Counted from the first letter of the stretch, positions 43,034-54,106 are shown. The stretch: DNA of 64,000 bases from Gymnopus androsaceus JB14 (GCA_009733575.1 ML769504.1:123630-187629); one strand, 5' to 3'. Notes: generated by a model from the letters alone, not told the origin. Made by a program: numbers and translations.

Positions 43034-44722
43034 CTATGAGATGCATTCTCCAGGACGGGGATTGAGGTAGTTTCCATCCTCGTCACTAGAGGAGTCATCT
43101 AGGCCTTCAACAATGAATGGGTCCAGCATTACATCCCAATCAACATCATTGCACTCCTCCAACTCGCACTGCATTGCAAAGGAATGGATCCCAATACAGC
43201 TGGTTACCCAAAATGTAGCAAATCAATGTGAATCCATGTCCATAATTGTGAGCCTCAGGTTCTTGAGAGAATGAAAGTGGCCCTTCAAAAACCCTATGGC
43301 ATGCTCTGAACAGATGCAAAGATTTGATACTTGCTTGTTGAAAACTAAGTTGTCAGGCTCATAATGTTCAGGCTTCTTATATGGAGTAACAACCCATGTT
43401 TGTAACTGAAACAAGACATCATAAGAATCTAATGACTGAAGAGAACAAGAGGGCTACAGGGTAAGCAGAATCAGCCCAAATCCACTCTCTTTCCTCAAAG
43501 CTCTCCTCATGCTCCATGAACATGCGTGTTCCCTCCCAAGCTGTTGCATCATGTGTGCTTCCAGTGTGGCCATATGAAAAATCAACAATTCAAAGATTCG
43601 GAAGGTTAATTATCTACAAACAACAGGATTAGTTGGAGAATAAGCTTAAGCAATGTAGGACTATACCTGAACGTTCAACGAGTAGCAGCATTTGCGATCA
43701 AAGTAGCTTTCTCCATACCAGTATGGCCTTGTGTACAAGGGGATCAAAGTTCCATCTACAAAACACCATCCATCACACCAAGCACGACATGAATGATCTT
43801 CAACCCACTGCTTTGCTTCTTCCTTTTCTTCAGCAGTAGGTAATTGAACCACTTTCTGCATAAACTCCAGGCAGAGAACAGCTGTAAGGATCCACTTAGT
43901 ATACAGAAGGACTGTTCCTTTCCCTATTCCAGCCCAGTTTGAGACATCTTGTAATGCAGCAGCATTCCCATCATGACCAAAGTGGTAGAGAACTACTGCA
44001 AGCTGTTCCTCTACTGGTGCCTGATGTGCAGTTTCAGAATGATTCTGGAAAACTTCATCATCCTTGATAGCAGAAACAATAGAGTCGAATGTATAGGGAG
44101 TAATACAAAGCTGTTGGCGGAAATGATCAGGGCGACCATTTTTAAGAGTAAGGAGAATGTGATGGAGATATGATTTGGCTGGACGGGGCAAGTGCTCATA
44201 ACGAGAGGCTTCATAACAGTGCATGTACATCTCTTGTATCTGTTCTTGGACCCATTGCTTGACTCTCCCAGATTTGATCACTCCTTCAGATTCAGAATCG
44301 GTGTCATCATTGCTTGATGAATCATTGTAATCTTCATCTGAGTCAATGTCTCCCATGACTCCTGAGATGTTGCTCTCATTGTCACTGGCATCTGTTAGGC
44401 TGGGAACAGAAGATAGAGATGGCAGATAAGGCAAGCAAGCCAGTCTTTCCCCTGCACCATCTTTGCTGCTTTGTAGAAAAGATTCAGTGGAGTCTGAGTC
44501 TGAGCTACTGGAAGCAAGTTTGGTGATACGGCGAAGGTGCAATTGCCGAAGTAGCCTAGTCAACCTGGGCAGAGCAGCTTGGCGTTTATGGTGTTTTTCT
44601 TGCCAAGCTCGAAACCTGATATAGGCACGAAGGAGTTGTTTGGCATGGGCAGGACGTGGAGAAGCTGAAGGCATGTAGTACAGGTGGTAACAATTTTTGA
44701 GGTCCCAGATCCGGCCTCGCAA
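43034..44722 (-). pseudogene. PIF/Harbinger DDE transposase with a premature stop
   Basis: Cuts and pastes the element at its 15-bp termini. The first exon (44722 to about 43661) has an N-terminal basic region, an acidic Ser-rich linker and the helix-turn-helix-like QLCITPYTFDSIVSAIKDDE. It reaches the first catalytic Asp in FVDGTLIPLYTRPYWYGESY. After an intron, the second Asp lies in VDFSYGHTGSTHDATAWEGT, then IWADSAYP. The last exon carries the catalytic acid in CICSEHAIGFLKGHFHSLK. A TGA at 43223-43225 stops the frame after IMDMDSH, yet homology continues (FATFWVTSCIGIH) to an acidic end at 43034. All catalytic residues precede the stop, so partial function is imaginable. Confidence 0.78.
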
Positions 44723-44950
44723 AATTTATTTATTATTTTGTTGGTTTATTTCAGCAACAATCAAAAAGGGTCGGTCAACAGCTCAGCCGCTGAAAAGGCT
44801 TTTCAGGAATATTTATTTAATTGTTTCAGCACTGTTTGAGAGATATCTTTTGTCCTACTTTGACCGACCCTATTGCCAAAAAAGAAACTCTTTTATTCTG
44901 ATAATTTCACTGCTAATTCCATAAGATAAAATGCTGAGCTTGCGGTGTGT

Positions 44951-45866
44951 ACTAACTTATTAACTTATTGCATGGTTTATATAATTAGTGTTTCAAGCTA
45001 TGCTGAGGCCAGTTGAGCATTCTCCGAGCCTTAGAGCGGCATACTACATGACTGCATATAACATGTCTACTCATAACTTGTTTCCGAAGTACAGCCCTCT
45101 TGCTGAGTCTCGAAACAGCCCACCCGCAACCCCATTCTCAGTGATGACTTAGCTAGCATCCCTTTCGGCCGTGAGACCTTTGAATGGTTATTTTAGTGGT
45201 TTCATAACTGATACTGCCGCTGCAAAAAAAAAATGTACATCATGATTAAAGAATTCTACTAGGATCTATAATCATATTCAAAACTTCATTCGCCATCTGC
45301 GCACCATATCTGTATGACTTGCTAGTTCTTGCCTCACTAGAGGCTCCTCACTCACCTTTGCATCAGCTCCTTGTTTCCTCCCCACAATTACACTCAGACT
45401 ATGTGGAATGGATTCTGTGAGCCAGTCAGAGGAGATGGTGTATACTTACTGGGGGGGGGGTGGAGGCAGTACTAATTGTGTCAATGGTACAATGAATGGT
45501 TATGGTGAACCTGTCAAACCAACCTTGCCTTGATCAAGGTTTGCAAGTAATGGGAAGTAGTCTGGGTTCTCAAACTGGCAAGGAATAGTCTCGCTTGCCA
45601 TCCGACTACAGCCTTATCCCAATTAGGGCTTTTGGCCGTAGCCGTCTGGGAGCCAAGGTGGAAAGATGGGAGAGTACTGTGTTCCGTAGTTTTCGGAGAA
45701 TTTTCTAGCTTACATACATGTAATTTGTATATGATTATGACTACAGCGAATATAAATCTTCATGTTCGCGTCCATGCCCAATGTGTTCAACGAGTTTTTG
45801 GCGCATCAACTTCACAGACAGTTGAAACTATAAATCTATACTGTTTTATCCTCTGTGTCTACCAAA
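44951..45866. other. Gene-free spacer
   Basis: Short frames only, a G run at 45451-45460 and an A run near 45226. No recognisable gene. The last 150 bp is presumably upstream sequence of the following gene. Confidence 0.35.
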
Positions 45867-47366
45867 ATGCCCTATTTTCTACGCCCTGCCTCCCCTACAT
45901 TGAGCTTAGACTTTTCAATCAATGAAGAGATAGCGTTATCAAGCTCTCCTGGTCCCATTCGCTCACCTACTCCCATCTCCTCCGAGTTTCTCCATGAGAA
46001 ATTTGCAGAAACTCCCCTGGGTCCACATGACATGGATGTGGATGACTCTGACTACATTGAACCGCGGATCTGTCAGTCTCCACTCAGTGAGGCTCAAAAA
46101 ACACTATCTGTCCTTCGCCATATGATCACCTTCTCAAAGTTTGGTCTTATCCAATTTCTGAAGGTTCTTTTCACCTCCGAGGATCCCACTATCAAACTCT
46201 GGACACACCAGCTCAATGAAGGGGATAATGCAGTGTTACTTCTAGAATCACTTGCAAGTTTTGCCAAGTCAAGTAGATCCAAAGTTAATAAATGGGTTAT
46301 TGAACATGCCGGGGAAGTTCTTGAACGCAAGATCGCTTTCCTCACCAACAATTCACGTCATGGGCCATTTCAGGGAGAAGCACAAGCTCTATGTCTCTCA
46401 CCATCGGCGGTGACAGTCAGGCTGTTGAATGACTTTTCTCTCCAATCGCTGGGGGAGGTTTATGGGAAAACAATGCCTCATCTGCAGAGTATTTTACAGA
46501 ATATTCTGCGAAGACCTCTGACAGAGCAACATCGAAATCATATTCAGGTCAGTTTTGTTTCTACACTTTTTACTTTATGAAACTTATAGTCTATCTTCTA
46601 TTTAGGGGCTAATTTTTGCGACTTCATTGCTGCTCAATCTCCGAAGTCAAGCTACCAATTACCACCAAGTAGTGAATGCTCTCCTCATGTGGGATAACCG
46701 TGTCCCTAAGCGCCTTCAGCAAATGTTCAGTGTTAGCCTTAAGCCCTAAGCCTTAATTAATTTAAGCCCTTAATTCATTAAGGGTATAAGACCTAACTTC
46801 AATGCTGACCTTAAGAGCCTTAATTAAGAGTCTTAATTTGAAAGGGCATGTGACTTCACAAGCAGCAGAAAGAGCATGAAGACAGGAAAGAATCTGCCTC
46901 AACATGATTCAAAGTGGGAGCCTCCTTGGCTGAGGCTTCTTTGTGGCAAGAAAAGTGATGCAGAAGAAATCTGGAAGAAACAGTGGCAGGGGATGGATGC
47001 AGGTGGCCATCTAGATTATTGTAGATAGTGTAAAACAGCCTGCCAGAGTAATGAGACCTTGCATAGCCAAAGAAAGATTTGGGAAGGCACTGGTATGTGT
47101 ATGAGGTTGATTAAGAAAAAAAACTTTTTCATATTAAAGCCTTAACTTGACCTTAACTTGAAATTAATTTAAGGTCCAAATAAGCCCTAAGACCTTCTGC
47201 CTGCTTGGAGGCCTTAATTAAGGCCTTAAGGCTAACACTGCAAATGTTCAACCGTTTATCAGTCTGCTCCTCATACAGCTTCACAATGGACTCTATTGCC
47301 TCTATCAGCCAAAATTCAACAGGTCTTGCACACATTGCGCACTTCAGGCTACCACAATTTATATCA
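45867..47366 (+). pseudogene. DUF6589-like protein, split by a 510-bp insertion and truncated
   Basis: The first ATG is at 45867, giving MPYFLRPASPTLSLDFSINE. A Pro/Ser-rich start leads to LSVLRHMITFSKFGLIQFLK, then WVIEHAGEVLERKIAFLTN and LSLQSLGEVYGKTMPHLQSI-like helices. An intron (about 46546-46604) joins to GLIFATSLLLNLRSQATNYH and LLMWDNRVPKRLQQMF. The element at 46730-47239 interrupts exactly there; beyond it the same reading resumes as QMFNRLSVCSSYSFTMDSIA and runs to a stop near 47366. This order matches my memory of the Agaricomycete DUF6589 family (function unknown), which is normally much longer, so the 3' part is missing. It is broken twice: by the insertion and by truncation. 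Confidence 0.6.
46730..47239. mobile_element. 510-bp element with an 11-bp target duplication
   Basis: The termini GTGTTAGCCTTAAG and CTTAAGGCTAACACT are inverted. The exact 11-bp word GCAAATGTTCA lies on both sides (46719-46729, 47240-47250), inside a coding exon that is otherwise continuous. The ends are rich in TTAATTAAGGCC words; the middle is unique and non-coding. An 11-bp duplication fits a Mutator-like element. Confidence 0.8.
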
Positions 47367-47394
47367 TGTTAGATAGGCCAAAGTGTAACAATCC

Positions 47395-47570
47395 AGTATC
47401 TAATATGAAGTAAATCCACAGGATATCCAGGGCCATGGATTCCAGGGCGCCAGGACCTCTGGCACCTCTGGATTCCAGATGTCCTGGATTCCATGGTATT
47501 GGCGACCAAACAGGTATTGATAGTGAGAGTGATGCTAGTCATCTGACATTCTATCTCTACTGATCCCATC
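47395..47570. repeat. Short self-complementary word block (CCATGGATTCCAG)
   Basis: CCAGGGCCATGGATTCCAGG and CCTGGATTCCATGG words face each other with CTCTGGCACCTCTGG between. There is no gene, and no clear element termini were found. Confidence 0.45.
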
Positions 47571-47914
47571 AACAATCATGTGACACTGTCACACAGTACG
47601 AATTGAAATTTTTGAAATAGTAATTGATCATTACAGTGATGACTTTGTCATCTACACCGAGCAACCTACCTCTGCTGATCCCATCAGCACTCATGTGACA
47701 CTGTCACACAAACTTTAATAAAGCTTTTGATTATTATGAGGATGGATCCCAGAAGGAGACCTAGGGATAAGGTAAACTGTATAAGTAGTGTGACAGTGTC
47801 ACATGTGTCACATGAAAAAAAAGTCGGGCATGAGGTGCCATAATTAGTGAAAAAATCATGAAAAATAATGAAAATATTTATGGGATGGGTTTGCAGCCTG
47901 TACATGACTTTTAA
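47571..47914. other. Spacer with a duplicated CTGATCCCATCA block
   Basis: The stretch CTCTACTGATCCCATCAACA...CATGTGACACTGTCACAC near 47555-47600 recurs with small changes near 47670-47712. A TGTGACAGTGTCACATG palindrome lies near 47790. No gene. Confidence 0.4.
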
Positions 47915-48440
47915 TAGTAGTCTATGGAATCCATGAACTAGTCAATGTACTAGTCCATGGATTCCATGAACTAATGAATATGCTAGTCTATGGAATCCAC
48001 GAACTAGTGCATCTACTAGTCCATGGATTCCATGAACTAGTGCATTTAGTAGTCTATGGATTCCATGAACTAGTGCATTTACTAGTCCATGGATTCCATG
48101 AACTAATGAATATACTACTCCATGGATTCCATGAACTAGTACATTTACTACTCCATGGAATCCATGAACTAGTATATTTACTAGTCCATGGATTCCATGA
48201 ACTAATGAATATATTACTCCATGGAATCCATGACCTAGTACATTGACTAGTCCATGGATTCCATGAACTGATGAATATACTACTCCATGGATTCCATGAA
48301 CTAGTACATTTACTACTCCATGGAATCCATGAACTAGTACATTTACTAGTTCATGGATTCCATGAGCTACAAAAATACTACTCCATGGAATCCATGAACT
48401 AGTAACTGTACTAGTCTATGGATTCCATGAACTAGTATGA
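47915..48440. repeat. 33-bp minisatellite, about 15 units
   Basis: Units follow CCATGGATTCCATGAACTAG plus about 13 variable bases ending in ACTAGT or ACTACT. Each unit contains the near-palindrome CATGGATTCCATG. Because 33 is divisible by three, a frame stays open across much of it and reads an 11-residue repeat (HGFHELVHLLV), but I regard that as a by-product. Confidence 0.9.
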
Positions 48441-48544
48441 CTTACTGGTAATACTACTACCATTAGATCAGTTACTAGGCCGAGTTATTGGTACTAGTAC
48501 AACCCTTTGATTAGTTACTAGTGCGAGTTATTGGTACTATTACA

Positions 48545-49788
48545 GGATAATTCTATTGAACAACCCCCTTGGCTCAAGTCTTATTTAACAACCCAGTTGG
48601 GGTCACACATGGTCACACAGGGTCACATTGAGGTCACAACATATAAATTTTCCTCAGAACTCAATTTTTTTTTGTGAAGGTCAGAGATAATCTGGACTCT
48701 TTATATTGTTAAGAGGCAGACACACTGCCAATGATTATACTTCAGTCAGGCTGAAGTACTTTGAGAAATGAATTATTTCAGTACATAAGATAAATTTACC
48801 TTTTCATACAAGTATATAAAATAAATATTTCAATGAACTTATGAAGGAATTACATCCAGACCCTCCGATTTTTAAATTTTAAACAGACATCCAAAAGAAC
48901 ACTTTTCAATTGAGCTCTGAAAACAATAGTTTTGATGCGGACTGAATACTTTTGCTTCACAATAAGAGCAAAAGTAACTATTTCAAAGAACCTTTCAGCT
49001 GGTTCCCAAAAGACAATACTTCAATTCTCGGGCCGGACCGGGCCACTGCCAAACCGGACAGCGAAAGGCAATCTTTCAATGAAAGATTGAATTGTTCTTT
49101 GAAACAATTACTTTTACTCTTATTGTGAAAGGAGGGCTTTCAAGTCCACATTGAAACTATTGTTTCCAGAGTCCGATTGAAAGCTTTCCTTTCGCACATC
49201 TATATAAAATTTCTAAATTCAGAATGTCAGAATTTAATTTTTTCTCTACTCTATTGAAATATACATCTTCTGTATTTTTCTGAAAAATTACACTTCGTAT
49301 AGGGATTGAATTAATTTATTTCCCATTATGCTTCAGCCAAGCTGAAGCATAATTATTGGTGGTGTGAGAGAAGCTCAGTTGGCAGGTACAACCTCAACAA
49401 GGAGGGAATCAACCATTGAGAATGGGGGCAAGAACAATTGATTGATAACTCGTATCTACCTACTTTATATATGGAAGCAGATAGGGGTACATGTGGTGTG
49501 CAGAGCGGCCGGACAACCAACAGAAGGGTATTTACCCAACATATATTTCAGATACTGCCACCAGCCCTATTTGGGAATCTGAGCAGTTGGTGTTGCAGTT
49601 TAAGTAAGGTGAGGCCTGAGGTGGTAGCTGACTTTTTTTTTTGAAAACAAAACAAACAAAAGATTGAAAAAAATCACATCCAAAAATGTGTGACAAAAGT
49701 GTGATGGGGTTGCCAAACTAGCTTTTGCAAAAATTTCCTTTTTTGGGAGGGTTGTTGCCAGCAAGGGGGTTGTTCATTAGAATTATCC
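48545..49788. mobile_element. Mutator-like miniature element (same family as 26914-27582)
   Basis: The ends GGATAATTCTATTGAACAAC and complement GGATAATTCTAATGAACAAC pair over about 27 bp, both continuing CCCCCTTG. The same GGATNATTCTAT start as the 26.9-kb element indicates one family. No clear target duplication was found. It contains a nested inverted-repeat element at 48721-49366. Confidence 0.7.
48721..49366. mobile_element. Nested inverted-repeat element
   Basis: The left end CACACTGCCAATGATTATAC and right complement CACACCACCAATAATTATGC share a following CTTCAG..GGCTGAAG hairpin. Inside, TTCACAATAAGAGCAAAAGT (48955) and ACTTTTACTCTTATTGTGAA (49109) form another large inverted pair. No coding capacity. 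Confidence 0.6.
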
Positions 49789-50050
49789 TCATTCATCTGC
49801 TATTGTAATTTCAAGTAAAAATAAACATCTTCAATTGATGCATCAATATGGCATGTTCCTTCTGGGTTTAAGCCATGGAATAAAAGCCTTGTGGTCCCAA
49901 TAGTAGTCCTGTACAAAAATAACTGCAAGAAAAGCTTAGGAACACATTGAAAAAAGCTCATTAGAGTCAAAATTCACAAAAATTACATCATAAAATTTGA
50001 TGCTTTGTACATATTGACTTATAACTCTACCACTTGTAAATATTTCTTAA

Positions 50051-51357
50051 ATGTGGAAAATGGATGATCTGCGGAATCAAAAAGGCTACATATTGTCCCC
50101 GAACACAAATTGTAATATGTACCATTTGCCAAGCTATGGCCGTTACAAGGCAAAATTTCGGAATGCTGCAATTGCAGTCCCTAGGGATGAAAGGCAATCT
50201 GCACCCACAGCTGCAGCAATTGCAGTTTTATATGCTATTTTAAATGCTCCTACCAACAAACCATTAAGATGCATCATTACAAATGAGCAAGTACTCAAGA
50301 ATATAACAGAACAACTCACTGGCTGGAATGACAGGGGCTTCCATAATGTGAATGATGCAAGAGTGTATAAGGCTCTCCTGAGCCACCTCCGAGCCCATGA
50401 AGCACCAACTATATTCCGTGAAGTGGACAAGAAAGGGAATTTAGATGCATACAGAGGAAGTATGAGCCTAGCAGAACAGGCCTCTCTGGGCATTGACACT
50501 ATTGAGCCAATCTTAAAAGTCAATATGAAGTTTGACCTCAAAGGCATCAAGCTCTCAACAATTACCCAATCCCTAGCCTATAAGACAATTCAAGGGCAAA
50601 ATAAGGCAAAACCACATCCAGCCACAGAGCGTACCATTGGCAAGGTGCAACATGACCTCCATGTAGAAAACCATGTCACACCAATGGCGGAGCACCTATG
50701 GAAATCAATCCGTGACCCTGAGTTACCCGAAGAATAAGGGACTTCCTGTGGAAGTCAATGCATGATGCCCATTGTGTAGGCAGATTTTGGAAACACATAC
50801 CTGAATGCGAGGAAAGGATGATGTGTGCGCACTGTAATGAGATTGAAAGCCTTGAGCACATCCTCCTAGAGTGTGATAGACCTTGGAGGAGGCTAATATG
50901 GGAAATGGCTAAAAGCCTGTGGCCTAAGACACCTGACCATGGCCCCTGGAAAGAGCCTAATCTAGGAATCATACTGGGTACAAATCTCCTTGAATTCAAG
51001 GATGCTAAGGGTAAATCAGCACCTGGGATTAAAAGACTCTACAAAATACTGATTACTGAATCAGCCCACTTGATCTGGAAACTGCATTGGGAGGCTGTAA
51101 TAGACCGTGAAAATGAAGACATTCCTGATAAGGAAACTTATAACAGATTATGCCAGGTCCTGAACCAGAGATTAGCAAGGGACCAGAGCCTTACCTACAA
51201 ACCAAGTGGAAGAAAAGTGCACTAACAAAAAAGAGAGTGCTCCAGATGTGGAATCCAATAATCAAGGATCCACAAAAGCTCCCTTCGGACTGGATATGTG
51301 AAGCCGGGGTTTTAGTGGGTATTGGGCCCTTCAACAACTTTAGACAGCATCCACTGT
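50051..51357 (+). pseudogene. 5'-truncated Tad-like LINE: RNase H-like region and zinc knuckle
   Basis: The first part (50051-50737) reads through TAAAIAVLYAILNAPTNKPL and ALLSHLRAHEAPTIFREVDK to KSIRDPELPEE, the position of an RNase H-like domain. A frameshift near 50731 leads to FLWKSMHDAHCVGRFWKHIP and the zinc knuckle CAHCNEIESLEHILLEC (C-x2-C-x7-H-x4-C), as in non-LTR retrotransposons. A second shift near 51200 reaches LTKKRVLQMWNPIIKDPQKL. The reverse transcriptase and endonuclease are absent, consistent with 5' truncation on insertion. It is not active. Confidence 0.8.
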
Positions 51358-51686
51358 AATCTCTTAAATGGATGCAAATGCCGTGGACAAACCATAGTCT
51401 GGTATGCCCAAAGCCCCACACTATAGCGAGAGCTATGTGCAATGTCACCCCAACAGTGTGCATTTCCTCGGTGGTGGCTTTATTTCACCCTTTTCTCCGA
51501 AGGTTTTTCCATATGGATTTCCCCTTCACAAACTACGCAGTGGTTTGGCGCTAGTCCTATACAGTTGCCAGCTACTGATGTCTAAGACACGTACTGCCAA
51601 AAAAAAAATACAAGGCAAAATTTTGCGTGTTCGGTTAATTTTCGCCGCCACAGTAGGTCTACATTGTATACTTTGATAAGAAAGCA

Positions 51687-52340
51687 ATGCTTAACCTCTT
51701 TCAGCCTGTTCATGACATTGACGATGATCAAAACACACATATATCTGAAGAAACAGTCATTGATGCAGTCCAGTATTGTCAAAGTTTATTGGTTCAATAT
51801 GCCGAAGAATCTCAGACTCTTCCCACTCGAGTTTTTGATGACATCTTCCACTTCATGTACCGTCTTCTCCAGATGCTACCCAAATCTCATTCCGCGTTCA
51901 AGGAATTTGCTCATCTCTTCAGCAAAACCATCCTGATTAGAGATGCCAACAATGTAAAAGCTGTCAAGGCTGTACTGGGAAAGAAGAAAATTGCCTGGAA
52001 ATATGTTGTTTGTACCGGAAAGGACTGGCTCAATTGTCATGCTTGACAATATGTTCCAGAACCTCAAAAGCTTGAAGCCAGCCTCGAAAGCCTTTTCAGC
52101 AGTTTTCAAAATGTCATCTGTAGCTCTGACCAGAAAAAGGGTTTTGGTCAGTTTTTTTCTAAGGAATTGTGCAAAGTCTGTGAATCGTTTCTTGATAGCA
52201 TTCGTCGTGGCTTCCCTTCTGACCCACCTGGTATTCCGCTGTATCACATCAAAGGCTGGGATTGAGATGGCCTCCCACTGTATTGAACCATTCGCAGAAC
52301 AAACTCTATTGAGGGTGGAGTCCATATGACCATTCGCCAT
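51687..52340. other. Overlapping frames on both strands, unrecognised
   Basis: The plus strand 51687-52046 encodes MLNLFQPVHDIDDDQNTHIS... with FDDIFHFMYRLLQMLPKSHS. The minus strand 51876-52340 encodes MANGHMDSTLNRVCSANGSI... with RFTDFAQFLRKKLTKTLFLV. Both look protein-like but belong to no family I know. One may be a shadow of the other, or this may be a relic of a transposon-linked gene. Confidence 0.3.
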
Positions 52341-52748
52341 GTTACCTGTATTTGGTTCACTTTAAGCATCTCCTGAGCTAGCTGTCTCACTGCTCAGTAA
52401 CTGGTTTCTGCATTGCAACAAACAGGTGGCTCAACATATATATATATATAATTAGACTCACCTTGCTTTATAAGGTCTATCTCTTTCTTTTCTTTTTCTT
52501 TCTTTTCCCTCTTGAACAACTTGATTTCACTTGACTCACCACAGCAATAAACCATAAGCCTAGATGAGTAAGAATGATATTCAATACAATATATGGGTAA
52601 TGAGCTTACCACTTGTTGGCGGTTTGGGACAGGAAAAATGTATATATTTGTTTGGACCGAAGGTCCTTTATAGTCAAAAATAGGTATAAATTGTGAAGTA
52701 AGTAGTATAAACAAATTAAGTTTCTATTCAGATTGGATTGGACTCCAC
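52341..52748. other. Intergenic with a short TA tract
   Basis: A run of alternating TA at about 52437-52449 and a pyrimidine tract (TTTCTTTTCTTTTTCTTTC) near 52488. No gene. Confidence 0.4.
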
Positions 52749-52945
52749 ATCAGCAAAACCTGGGTGATAGCCACAGAGGCCACAGCAACCCACAGTAAAT
52801 CATAGCACTTCATAGTTCTGTACAGAACTGTGGCTGCTATGATTTGCTGTGAGTTGCTGTAAGCTCCTGTAAGCTCCTGTAGGATTACCGAGTGTTCGAG
52901 CCAACTGTCAGCTTCTTGACAGCTGTCATCATCTCCTGCCAATAT
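52749..52945. mobile_element. ATCAGCAAAACCTG-family element, right end missing
   Basis: The left end ATCAGCAAAACCTGGGTGAT precedes CCACAG, CATAG and CTGTACAG words that fold back, then TGACAGCTGTCA. No inverted right terminus follows. Confidence 0.55.
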
Positions 52946-53117
52946 TATATAAGAGTTGACGCATAGTCACGAATTCTCCCCCAAGTTCCGTTTTTTCCAA
53001 GTTGATTCTGTCTCTTAAATATTTAGTTCGGAAATTCTCAGTAGGTCTCATTCAAGCCTTCAAATTTTCCCAACATCTCTAATTAAGTATCAGTAGCAGT
53101 CATCATTTACACTGCTC

Positions 53118-53800
53118 GGGGTCACATAAAGTGATGGTCCCAGTTTTGTTTTTACCATATCACCAGAACAAGTAAATATTTTCTCATGGTCCCAGTGGTA
53201 GAATTAACAACTCAATGTCCAAGAATTTTTTGATCATAATTACTAGCTACTCCCATGAGAATGTTGCTCTATATTAGGGGAAAGGTGGGGATTTTTAGCA
53301 TGAAATATGGAAAAACTTTTTTTGAGAGATGGGAGGTCATCACCATTGGAAAGAGCAGCATTGAAAATGGGAGATACACTTTACCCCATATGATTTCAAT
53401 CAAAACTGAGCGAGATATTTGAGCACAAAAGTGGGCACTTACTGGGGCATCTGGCAGGCGGTCCGCTGAAAATGCAGGTAAGTGCCCAGTTTGCTCCTCC
53501 AATATCTCGCGCAATTTTCATTGAAATCATGTGGGGTAAACTGTATCCCCCATTTTCGATGCTGCTCTTTCCAATGGTGATGACCTCCCATCTCTAAAAA
53601 AAAGTTTTTCCATATTCTATGCTAAAAATCCCCACTTTTCCCCTAATATAACAGGATTCTCACGGGAGTAGCTAGTAAGTATGGTCAAATGATTTTTAGA
53701 CATTGAGTTGTTAATTCTACCACTGGGACCATGAGAAAATATTTACTTGTTCTGGTGATATGGTGAAAACAAAACTGGGACCATCACTTTATGTGACCCT
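53118..53800. mobile_element. Near-perfect 0.68-kb palindrome (foldback element)
   Basis: Arms of about 325 bp run from GGGTCACATAAAGTGATGG inward to a loop around 53440-53480 and back to its complement. They differ by scattered single bases and a few small indels. Apparent frames on the two strands are mirror images and not genes. It could fold into a very long hairpin RNA if transcribed (inference). Confidence 0.85.
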
Positions 53801-54106
53801 GAGTATACATTCTTTGGTGTATTGTCTTTATTTACACTCTATGTAGTTAAATATACTGGTGTCTCTGGTTTCGCTATACTAGTATTATGAATGCAATGAT
53901 TTTATTATAATTATTTCGGTCTTGCGAGAGAGAAACTGTTAGGAGCTAATCTATGAGACTACTTAAGTAATGTAATACGTAAGTAAACAATGGATCAATA
54001 GACTTATTAGTAAGTGTATGTACAGTGGGAGTCACTATGTGTAGACAATAACTAGCACACATACCTTTGTTAGATGTAATAAGTGTTGTAAGTAGGGTTA
54101 TTAGTT

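Larger units (their letters stand above)
41036..44871. mobile_element. PIF/Harbinger transposon
   Basis: Terminal inverted repeats AGGGTCGGTCAAAGT, perfect over 15 bp, lie at both ends. A second GGGTCGGTCAACAGCTCAGC word sits subterminally at 44769. It holds the two genes typical of the superfamily in opposite orientation: a Myb/SANT-like protein (plus) and a DDE transposase (minus). It interrupts the right foldback arm. The target duplication is not resolved (GTT/ATT or TTA/TAT depending on the end chosen). Confidence 0.85.
38795..44950. mobile_element. Foldback element with about 0.57-kb arms, carrying later insertions
   Basis: The left arm is 38795-39366 and the right arm 40541-41035 plus 44872-44950. 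The arms share CCACACCGCAAGC (outer end) and GCCTCCATCTTATTGGCTCA (inner end). Several GAAAAAG-type repeats of about 60 bp lie between, each with TTCTGGGAAAAA and TTACTCATGTGATT words. The right arm is split by a PIF/Harbinger transposon, and a hAT-like element fills most of the spacer between the arms. Removing both leaves a foldback unit of about 1.4 kb. Confidence 0.75.

Noticed and set aside
45632..45925. Upstream frame as an extra gene before the DUF6589-like protein
   Set aside because: No homology, and it overlaps the better-supported frame starting at 45867.
47974..48246. Frame of 90 codons reading repeated HGFHELVHLLV units as a repeat protein
   Set aside because: It lies wholly inside a 33-bp minisatellite, has no flanking gene signals, and the unit length alone explains the open frame.
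47915..48440. CRISPR-like array
   Set aside because: Units are contiguous with no unique spacers, and the genome is eukaryotic.
53269..53514. Minus-strand frame as a small protein
   Set aside because: It lies in the palindrome and its mirror exists in the other arm; codon content is not protein-like.
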